Shown here: in pieces, positions 55,571-64,000 of the stretch
Layout: each line of letters begins with the position of its first letter
Position numbering within the stretch: the stretch's first letter is position 1
Assembly (NCBI GenBank): GCA_022264855.1
Contig: JABYQU010000045.1
Coordinates: 62,001-126,000 of the forward strand
Source: Lenzites betulinus
Lineage: Eukaryota; Basidiomycota; Agaricomycetes; Polyporales; Polyporaceae
Direction: 5' to 3'
Length of the DNA stretch: 64,000 nt
The notes under the pieces: model-generated
What the model was told of the DNA's origin: nothing
The model's input: only the letters and a program-made list of their open reading frames with translations
The model's database searches: none
Translations under genes and position numbers: made by a program

Positions 55571-58102
55571 GTTGGAAAGAATGTAATCTGGTGCCGGAGG
55601 AAAAGGCAGCAGGAGCAAGGGCAAAGGCGCGGACAGGTAGGGATGTCGTGGTTGTTGATCAAGAGCGACAATGCGCAAAACATACTTAGGGCAGCTTAAA
55701 TACTGGCGCGCTGGCGCGTCGGCTCCGGCGACCAGTACTAGCCTACCAGTTCTAGGATCCCTTCAAAAGTCAGTAGTGAAGCCGACACTCGGCACTGGGT
55801 AGGAGTCCCACGCCTAACTGTCTCCATAAGACAGGTTGATATGCATTAATGTGCAGGAAGGCCCGAGCCACATGCGTCGGCCGCCATCCAGGGTTCAATA
55901 TCTTCGGAGAAGAGATGCGCGGGAAGCTAGCCAGTAGAGGTGCGATCGGCAGCGCTCGGGTTATCCTGCCGGATGCAACTGAGCAAGACGACGAATGGTT
56001 TCCCGGAAGAATGACCGCAGCCAGCTGCGCAGCATGCGAGGGAGACCAGTATAACGACAAGCCCAGAGCATAGGTGCAATAGGCATTCATGGGAGCGCCA
56101 GAGGAGTCACTGGGGAGGTTGTAGTCAGAGAACAGGTAGGTCCGAACCTGTCGGGCCAAAGATCAAAGAAGCAGAGCGCCGACAGGGGACACGAAGATTC
56201 GGCGAAACTATTGAGTGCCACTCGTACCCGCGCAAGGGACCAGAGCCCGGAGGGCTATACTCAGACATCTTGCCGCGCCAGACGCGGCGGGAGCAGGCTC
56301 ATGTCTGAGCAACGTCGAGGGACACTGTGAGAGCAGTGCAACAGAGCATATCAGTATATATACTGTACCTCACGGAGCGAGCATTGTGACATTACGTGCG
56401 TTGTTCCTCCATAACGACAGCCATTATTTCCCATTGCACAGGTATGGCAGGGCTTGCGAAGCCGGTATCAAGACCGAACGGATGCTTTGCGACAGCGGCC
56501 CGGGGCGCAGCCGGCAGAGGAGAGGTTGAAGTTGTCGGAGCGCACTTTCTTATCGCGGCCCATCTGTGAATGCCGTAGTGATATGACCATCCCAGGTTGA
56601 TTTATCAGAAGATGAGAGCTCCTAAATTTATACTGCTCATGATCCATGGTGATTGCGGTCTGTGCCTCTGACTCACCGGGGCTCAGCATGGGAGGAAGCC
56701 TTTCGCGGCGGATGCATATGGATATCGCCCCCTCAAGCAGCCAAGAATCACTGCTGAAAGACTCACATATTGAACGATAGAGTGTGCATGCAATCTGGTC
56801 ACGGGGAGGGAAGGTTTATTCACTATGATTTTTTTCGCCAACGTCGGGGAGAGGGCGCTTACATGTGATGGGCATATTGGCAGGTATACACTCGTTGTTG
56901 TGCTTTTGTAACTCTGTGTGTGGGTGTATCGGCGACGCACCTATGCATAGGTTGAGGAGCAGAAATTATTTGCTTGCCTGAGTGACTTTCTTACGAAAAG
57001 CTCTTTGGAGCTTCGTGGGAGGACTGATCCTATCAGATTTGACATACCTTATTGCTAGTGATCGACTACAAGACTCTGTCGCCGTGTAATGGTGAGGCTG
57101 AATGGAAGCGAGACAGAGAGAGAATCAGGAGGAGTAGGGATGCAGAGAAGGAGGTGGGCCAGAGAGGGTGGACAGTGCCTCGGTGGCAACACGCTTATAT
57201 CGAAGTTCACACATAGTTGTGACACGCCGTGCGGCCCATTCGTATACCGCTTTCATGGCGCCGTAGAGCAAGGTACCGGCCCGATGTCGTAGCGATTCGC
57301 ACGTCGCAATCATGGGCACAATGGGGCTGTTGTGCTGGCTTCTGGGGGCTTCTGGTGTGACGGCCGCCGAAAGGCGTCCCGTGACACATCGATGGTACGT
57401 TCGGCCTGTCGTCTCGCCGCCCATATCGTACAATAGAGATGGCAAAATCTCGTCGCTATATCTGCATAATGCCTGTTAGTACTTTGTATGTACTACGAGC
57501 CCGCGGTGTTCAATGCGTTGACTCACCGCGAAAACCTCTTAATTTGGCAACCGTGTTAGAAACCCAGGGTAGACATCGGACATCTTGCACCACATGTGTG
57601 CTTTCGCAAATACCAAGGAGAAGACAAAGCTTTCAGTTAACAGCCATCATGTGAGTGAACGTGAGTCGAGATGGAGGATAGCTGTAGCGACATGGTCGCG
57701 GCTGACAACTCCAGAGTTGTGACTAGCGCCATAAGTAAGCGCCGTCTAGTGCTCAAGCGCCCAAGCGCTCACTGCTGTGCAGCGTGATTGCTGGGTTCAG
57801 TAACGTAGTAAGAACGTTTTCGGAAGCTAGCCGTGCGTACATCCCCACAACTCAAGAGATAAAATATTTACAATGATGAGTTTCCTCATAGCTCTGAGAG
57901 CTTAAGTGCATATGCTAGGGAGTTGTTTGCCGAACTTGAACTACATTACACCGTGCACATCACTACAACATTAATACAAAGCCGCAGACATAGTACTACA
58001 TGTTCGATACCACTTGTAAGGAAGATAATGCAGAATTGATCTCAAAATGGTGAGTCTTACGCCACCCATCGAACCGTCCTTCCACACTCGCCATTAGTAG
58101 CT
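55571..58102. other. Gene-poor region
   Basis: About 2.5 kb with no recognised gene on either strand. 57780-58030 is AT-rich. Short ORFs at 55770-56159, 56215-56529 and 57125-57445 have no motif or splice partners. Confidence 0.4.
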
Positions 58103-58951
58103 TCAAGATTGCGAGTTCCCAACTTCCACCACAAACACCTCCCCTAACCGCCTCCCTTTCGGGACCTCGTCGCGCTCCGCCACCCGGATGCCGAGGAATC
58201 GGCGGCGCCCACGAAGGAAGTCGACCTTCCGGATGAGCGGCTCCCCAGGCCGTCGGTCGTCCGGCAGCAGCGCCAAGCGCCGCTTCGCAGCGCGGTACAG
58301 GACGTCCTCCGGCCGTTCGGACCCACATTGTGGCATGCTGCTGACCATCGTCGGGTCGACCGGGCCACGCAAGCCATCATACAGCCCATTGAGGACGTCC
58401 CAGACCGAGACGCACGCGGCGTCGCCCTGCGGCGTGTCGCGCGCACCGGAGGGGCGCCACGGCTTGATTTCGATCTGCAGCGGCAGGTAGCGGAAGACGA
58501 GGACGAGCGAGCGGAGAGGCTTTCCGTCCACTCGTGCGGCGCAGCGCAGGGTGAGGTCCCCCCAGGAGATGACGGCGCAAGAGGAGAGCGTGCCGCGAGT
58601 CGAGAGCAGCGTGCGCGGGTCCTGCATGAGGTCCCAGACAAGGTCGATGGAGTACGTGGGGTTGCGCGTGTATGCGATGACTGGATCGACGTTTGTCAGG
58701 CGTCGCGGCGCGGGAGTGAGGGGTGCGCTGAGTTTGGGCGCTGGTGCGGGCTCGCCGTGGGATGGGTCTTCTGTTGCCCCGACCAAGGGAATTATGCGGG
58801 GTGCTGGTGCTGAAGGCAACTTCAAGGCTAGCGAGGGAGCTGGCGAGGGTATTGCCCACGGGGGTGGCGTCGACCATTGTACTGTGTAAGGAACATAGAA
58901 GACCACAGGCAGTGACGATCCGGGGTAGGAAGGGGGGTAGTAGGGGGCCAT
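58103..58951 (-). CDS. DUF6699-like protein, copy D
   Basis: An intronless 282-residue protein from ATG at 58951 (MAPYYPPSYPGSSLPVVFYV). A Pro/Ala-rich N-terminus of about 95 residues precedes the domain: VIAYTRNPTYSIDLVWDLMQ, LSSCAVISWGDLTLRCAARV, LVLVFRYLPLQIEIKPWRPS, ACVSVWDVLNGLYDGLRGPV, DVLYRAAKRRLALLPDDRRP, then LIRKVDFLRGRRRFLGIRVA and a terminal VFVVEVGNS. The VSVWDVLxxLYxxLRxPV and RKVDFLxGRRxFLGI blocks are the DUF6699 core and correspond to the DVLYAVHTTLMVPI and RRIDWLGEKTWLVGV blocks of copy B. No signal peptide. Function unknown. Confidence 0.75.
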   Translation of the reverse strand: MAPYYPPSYPGSSLPVVFYVPYTVQWSTPPPWAIPSPAPSLALKLPSAPAPRIIPLVGATEDPSHGEPAPAPKLSAPLTPAPRRLTNVDPVIAYTRNPTYSIDLVWDLMQDPRTLLSTRGTLSSCAVISWGDLTLRCAARVDGKPLRSLVLVFRYLPLQIEIKPWRPSGARDTPQGDAACVSVWDVLNGLYDGLRGPVDPTMVSSMPQCGSERPEDVLYRAAKRRLALLPDDRRPGEPLIRKVDFLRGRRRFLGIRVAERDEVPKGRRLGEVFVVEVGNSQS

Positions 58952-60850
58952 GGCGGGGATGCAGATGATAAAGGCTGTTTCAATCTCAACGATACTTATA
59001 CGCGTTCAGGCTTATGGGTGAGCCTGCCAGAGCCACAGCGCCTGGCCGCTGAGAGGCCCTGTCATCAGGTACCGTAGACCACAGAAGGGTCAGAAGCTGT
59101 CATTACCTGGAGAAGGTGTACACTGCCGAGAACTCCGGTCCTGGGGCCTCGCCGAGGGTCTGTCCCAGTCATAGTGTAAATAAAGCTCACAAGTTGGCCA
59201 CGCGTCGTCATCGAACGAACTGGGCGGCGATCTTAGGAAGCTCGGCGATTACGGATGAGAGAAACTCACAGAGGTCGCGCATAAGCCGCAGTGCATTCAA
59301 GCGATCGCACGATAAAGTTTACGATTTAAAGTAAGGTTGACCATCACGGCCGAATGGCAGTGGTGAACGGATCCTTTTCATGAGCTAGAGGTCGCGACGG
59401 CGTCGCTTGGCTGTGGTGTACCGCGCTTCGATGTGGTCCGGGGCCGTGCTGCAGAGGCCATGTGGGTGCTGAAGTGTCCTGAACCAGCGCCAAAAAAGGC
59501 GAAGCACTCAGCTCGAGAGACATCGCTACCATAGAGGTTCTGCGACTCGAAAACCCCCGCTGGAGTCGGAGTTTCTGCGCCGGGCGGGGGCTCGAACCTT
59601 GAACCACATGACGTCAAAATGCCGATTAGCGGCAGGATGTGCAACTCACAGCGCGAAAATGTGTCCCATGCACTGTAGAAATGGGGCGGGCAGTGTTGCG
59701 GGAGGTACGGCTGACGTAGAGGTCATGTAATGGCCATGTCAAGTCATGTCTTGCGTCGACGCGACGTGCGTAGGCATGCATGACGATTGACAAGGCTCAC
59801 ATGTGCGAACACCTCATTAGCTCATAAATACTGTTTATGATTTGCAGGACATCGCTTCTGTGTGCCTGGTGAGGATGTGCAAGGGCGGTGCGGATGATCT
59901 ATTTGCGCTTCCTGGTTCAAAGTAAGTAGTATGGCGACGGCGCCGTTTCTGCTTCGAAGCTGATATAAGCTGAATTAGAATAAAAACTTGACATAGATAG
60001 AGCTGGACCGTCTGATTGGTAACACTTGGAGCAGTCGAAGGGAAACAGAGCTGACGACGAACCTGCTAGTGTTGTAGCGGCCAAACTGGTGATAGACGCG
60101 ACCACGTGATGTATTGCCCGGTCGGGACTGTGTCCCCCCGCCGCAGTGTGTCGGAGGTAACCGAAGTACGCGATTATTGTAGTGTAAGTTCTGCATTGAG
60201 CACACGTAGGGATGACCAACACGTCTGAGCACAGCCGATGCAACTTTGTCTGCGTGGAGGCACGGCGGGCGGGCGTTTGAGCAACCACACTTCTTCACCC
60301 CCGATGACTGCGGACGATGACACTGAGTACTGAAGAGTACTGAACGGGGACAGCCTGCGCGGGAACCAGTACCAGCGTCTGCTAGTAAGATGTTGTCGAC
60401 GTGGAGTCTCGACCAACCACATACCAGTGATATTTGACTGCGGCGTTCTGAACCTTCCCTTGAAGCGTAAAAAGGTTGCTCTTCAATCGTAGACGCGGGA
60501 CTGGAGATGGGATGTGTGGATGTGAGCATCATGATGGCTGCGGCTCTGCACTGTCGCCTGGGCGCTGTGAACGAATATCACCGGCTTGGTGCGCTGCGAG
60601 GTGGGAGACCGCCGGGCCGTTGTTGAGGATATGAATAGGATCTTGCGCAGTTGATACCGCTACCGATCCAGCCACTGTCGGGAGGCCATTGACGAACCGC
60701 GGGAGACTGGCAGGCATAATTCACGCACGGCGCGCAGACAGAAGACAGCACACCGGACAAGATATGTATATGAGTACTACTAGCAGATACCCGTGCCTAC
60801 GGCCCGAAATGGTTTTGCAATCTTTACCAGTGCAATTGCTTCGCGACCTT
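58952..60850. other. Gene-poor region
   Basis: No gene with a recognisable domain. The minus ORF 59378-59644 (MHILPLIGILTSCGSRFEPP) is the longest clean reading frame but has no family match. The ORF 59975-60532 is broken into repeated frames. Confidence 0.35.
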
Positions 60851-60853
60851 TGG

Positions 60854-60890
60854 AGGGCCCGCCACCCCGCACGGCGGGGTGGCGGGCCCT
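60854..60890. repeat. Perfect GC-rich inverted repeat (17-base arms, 3-base loop)
   Basis: Arms agggcccgccaccccgc and gcggggtggcgggccct flank acg with no mismatch. It would form a very stable hairpin in RNA or cruciform in DNA. It stands alone in a gene-poor stretch of ordinary base composition. Confidence 0.9.
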
Positions 60891-63450
60891 CGCTCCCACA
60901 ACCTTGGAAATACATGCCCGGAATTCCTAACCCGGGACGACGGCGAGAAGTTCAGCAATATTTTGAGAAGAATTCAGGGTCTAGAATACCTCTGCTAATT
61001 GCTAGAGAGGCGTGAACTGAGACTGTTGACACACTCACCTTAGACTCTGTTAGTCTACTCACCTTGTGTCTGTTTACATTTTCTGCTCATCTGGTTCACT
61101 CATGTACCTCGGTTAGCCCCTGTACTTACCTGATTCTAGTGCTTACCTACGGGCCACGCTTAATATTGTTTGCCCTCAAGCCTCCCGCGTGTCCGAAGTG
61201 CGATTCTAAGCTGTAGGCTCTATGCGAGGACTGTATGGGGTCCCCATACCACGTCCTACATCCCGATGTCAGTGGGAAACACACTGGAAGCCTGGGTGGC
61301 ATTGTCAGTGGCACTTGCCAACTTGAACGCCGACTTTATGTGCACCCCCGGGGCCAGTGATGTATCTAGAAAAACCGATATTGAAGGCTTGGTACTGTTC
61401 TAGATATTACGCCACGTTGCACCACTGATGACGTTGTTTGCTACGGCTACTGGGACACTTGACATGGGAGATTTGTCGAGAATGTTCAATAGTGGACGTC
61501 GGCGGCGACCACTGGCATCGGTCGCGAATATGGGCGCTAACCCCGCAGTGGCGTACAACTATGGTCGACTTACATATATGATACAGATTGAGGCCTGTTA
61601 ACAAAGTTTCAACGCGCAACGTTCAACGTTCAACGTTCAACCTCGCCTCCTCGTACCCGGCTGCTGGATATCATAATGAGCATTATAGCACATTTTGTGT
61701 CTATGTCCAAGAGTAAATTGTTCGGAAAGTAGGGTGTCGACACAAACGCTCACCACCCATGTCTGCATCGAGTTCCACATAAATATCTGTGTTCTAACTA
61801 TCCAAGAAGACTCATCTTACTCCTCATGTCGACCCGGAAATGCCGCGAGGAATCTTAAGAAGTAGTATGCGGGCGCGACTATCGAGCGCCTAATGGTAGC
61901 GCGGGCCTGTTGTGGAATTTACTTTGTAACTGCCGGACCTCCGGCTTCAGGAATCTAGCAGCTTGTTTCTAGCACCGAAAACATTGCAACGGGGTCGAGG
62001 ATGGTCGAACATGGCGACCGCAAGTGGTGGTTTTGCAACAGAAAAGAGCGCCTTCCGTAGAAGGCAATGGCACTTTCCTAATCGGGGACCGGGCTTCTAT
62101 ATATTATAAGATGCTCAGGTTATGACTAGGGATCGTACTCACATCAGACCATCAGATAGCTGCATAATCACGAGTTCAAGATGGCTGGGGCTGAGGAATG
62201 GGGCCTGCGCCCAATCCTGTCCGTAGGCCACCAAGACTCAGAGACGCTGGGAACCTCGCGCGCGGCCACCGCCGAGGCGGTACCGGCTCCCCGATGGAGA
62301 TGACAAGGAAGCACGGACGAACGCAACCGCCAATGCTAATGTACTGGTTAGCAGCCACCCATCTGCTGCAGAGACCGTCGGCGATTCACATCCGGGTGGG
62401 GCATCGCAAGTCCTGGGAGCTCCAATCGTGATGAAGCTCTGAAGCCTTGTTGGGGTCGCTTGTGTCCTTGGTTCCCAGCTCGCCCCGTAGATGGCAATCC
62501 GGGGGCGCAGCGTGCCACGACCGCCTCAGCTTCTCGCGGCATTTGCGCGCTGCATCCATCGCCTGCGCAATGTCGGGGCGTTGGCTCGTCCGCAAGATGC
62601 TCAGCAGTGGCAACGTGGACGCTCTGACTGCAGAGACGTGTTGCGCGCCGTCCGCAGCCGTGCATTCTCCGCATCATCAGGGGCCCAGAGAAAGGAAGAC
62701 ACGGCACCCTCCTGCATTCTGCGCGCCCAGCGTGATCCGCTAAGATAAGAATCAGCACTCGCAATATGAGTCGCGTGGGTGTGCCATGGCGGGTCGGAGC
62801 AGCTCCCGAGAATCAAACCCAAGATGCATGTTTTCCGACATGGTCGCCGACGAGGAGCGGGAGGAGGGTCGGGAGAAGAGCCGTATGTCGCGCGACCGCG
62901 GGAATGCGGTGCAGTGGTGGAGATCAAATCGCGGTGCAACGCGCAAGACGCCGAGATTTAGGTTCCTATTTGGGCGACCGTTTTCCTGCAATAGCAACCA
63001 CGACACGGGCACTGGGATCGTCGCATGCGCCCTGGGTGGCGCGGGGCCACGGGCGTCCTAGGATTGTGGTTGCGAAGCCAGCGGAATTCGAAAGCGGGAA
63101 GGCGAGTCGTGGCGGCTCTGCTCGGCACTGACTCACGCTGAGTCTGCCCACGTACTCTGCCCATGCCAGGCCCAAATGCGCGGCAGTGTGGTTGGACACT
63201 GCACCGCATGCGCACTGCGGGAGTCGGGGGCGGGGCGGTTCGCGCTGCTATCATCCTTCGCTTCCGCTGCGGGCCTGCGCCCCCAGATCGTCCGCCCGCC
63301 CCCTACTTAAGCACGATCGTCACGCCCCCTTCACACCAGGTCCCGCCCCCGAACTACAGCTCGCTCGCACCTCTCCATAGCACGCACCCCTAGCACTACC
63401 TTTACCACCACCACCACCAGCTACCACCACCACCTCTACCGTCGACCACG
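60891..63450. other. Gene-poor region and promoter of the last gene
   Basis: No gene recognised in 2.5 kb. A short tandem array of the 7-base unit caacgtt is at 61617-61637. Minus-strand segments at 62390-62620 (LLSILRTSQRPDIAQAMDAA) and 62752-62840 (MSENMHLGFDSRELLRPAMA) read like protein but do not join into a gene. The leader of the last gene has a CCA/CAC repeat tract at 63400-63435. Confidence 0.35.
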
Positions 63451-64000
63451 ATGCCGGGACACCACCGCGTCCACTTCGCAGATGTCCCCTCGACTCCGTC
63501 CTCGACGTTCTCTGATGCTACGCTCGCGTCGTCCCCGGGACCGGCGACGCCCCAGAGCCTGCTGTCCACACCACTCCCCTCGAAGCACTACAACACCCCG
63601 TCGCCGTCTTACTATGCGACATTGCCCCTCCCGGGCGCTCCGGTGCAAGTACACCCTGTTCTTGCCTGCACCCCCGGCTTTGGTGCCCCCTTGACCTGGG
63701 ACCTGGCCGAGCTCGTCGAGTCCGTGCTGGTCCGGACGTCGACGGCCCTGCGCCCGCTGTCAGAGCACCTCGTCGCGGAGGCCGCGACTGTGCCGAAGCT
63801 CGCGTCCATCACCATCGTGTGCGACCGCCTCCCATGGTCGATCACCGTCGCCCCGAAGCAGGACGCGCCGTGGGCCGCCCCGTACGTGACGGTCGGCGAC
63901 GTGCTCTTCACCCTGTACCGCACGCTCCGCCTCGGGGTCACCGCCGCCGAGCTCGCCACGGTCGACCCCGCCTCCCACCAGCGCGTGCACGCAGCCTACG
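63451..64000 (+). CDS. DUF6699-like protein, copy E (5' part, runs off the window)
   Basis: ATG at 63451 opens an uninterrupted frame to the window end (183 codons, no stop), which is why it is easily missed. It reads MPGHHRVHFADVPSTPSSTF, a Ser/Thr/Pro-rich N-terminus, then VQVHPVLACTPGFGAPLTWD, LSEHLVAEAATVPKLASITI, VCDRLPWSITVAPKQDAPWA, APYVTVGDVLFTLYRTLRLG and HQRVHAAY. HPVLAxxP, LTWDL, LPWSITV and YVTVGDVLFTLYRTLR are the clearest DUF6699 motifs in the window. The remaining C-terminal block (VRRVDFLGG type) would lie just past 64000. Confidence 0.8.
   Translation, partial: MPGHHRVHFADVPSTPSSTFSDATLASSPGPATPQSLLSTPLPSKHYNTPSPSYYATLPLPGAPVQVHPVLACTPGFGAPLTWDLAELVESVLVRTSTALRPLSEHLVAEAATVPKLASITIVCDRLPWSITVAPKQDAPWAAPYVTVGDVLFTLYRTLRLGVTAAELATVDPASHQRVHAAY

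Noticed and set aside
59560..59620. ggttcgagcccccgccc on the minus strand, resembling a tRNA T-loop
   Set aside because: The flanking stem bases do not pair and no acceptor, D or anticodon arms could be built around it.

Overview
This window is nuclear DNA from a filamentous basidiomycete, most likely an Agaricomycete (perhaps a polypore). Genes are broken by many short introns of about 50-75 bases with GT-AG ends. There is a class I hydrophobin, tandem MYND-finger genes, and several gene families found mainly in Agaricomycetes (DUF6699-like, DUF6593-like, a DxDFALLLPNRPG-type secreted protein). Coding DNA is GC-rich. No ribosomal RNA, convincing tRNA, CRISPR array or intact transposon was seen. 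Intron and exon borders were worked out by eye from splice signals and reading-frame continuity, so borders marked uncertain should be treated that way.

Layout. 1-5 kb is a metabolic stretch: the 3' end of a 3-dehydroshikimate-dehydratase-like TIM-barrel gene, an Old Yellow Enzyme of the YqjM type, and an intron-dense MetE/UROD-like methyltransferase gene on the minus strand. 5-14 kb holds a decayed remnant of a GH127-like (DUF1680) glycosidase gene, a tail-anchored coiled-coil protein, a DUF6593-like gene, and a second, longer GH127-like gene that carries an in-frame stop. 14-17.4 kb has an NAD-dependent aldehyde dehydrogenase and a small alpha/beta hydrolase. 17.4-21.4 kb is a tandem array of MYND zinc-finger genes: two look intact, one has lost an exon, and there may be a fourth trace. 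21.4-24.6 kb has a conserved uncharacterised gene and the RCE1 CAAX protease. 25-27.6 kb has a second DUF6593-like gene and the hydrophobin.

28-37 kb carries two housekeeping genes: a KEL3/KLHDC4-type Kelch protein with GC-AG introns, and mitochondrial DNA polymerase gamma. A decayed C2H2 zinc-finger gene containing a strong inverted repeat lies between them. 37.9-64 kb is an accessory region with low gene density. It has five DUF6699-like genes on both strands, a secreted cysteine-rich protein gene split by an unusually long intron, an F-box/LRR-like gene, a GH5 beta-glucanase gene, and long stretches of gene-poor sequence with direct and inverted repeats.

Links between neighbours are weak, as expected in a fungus. 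The first four metabolic genes (dehydroshikimate dehydratase-like, OYE, MetE/UROD-like, ALDH) could all act on aromatic or plant-derived compounds, but this is inference. The strongest evolutionary signals are local paralogy and decay: GH127-like x2, MYND x3-4, DUF6593 x2, DUF6699 x5.
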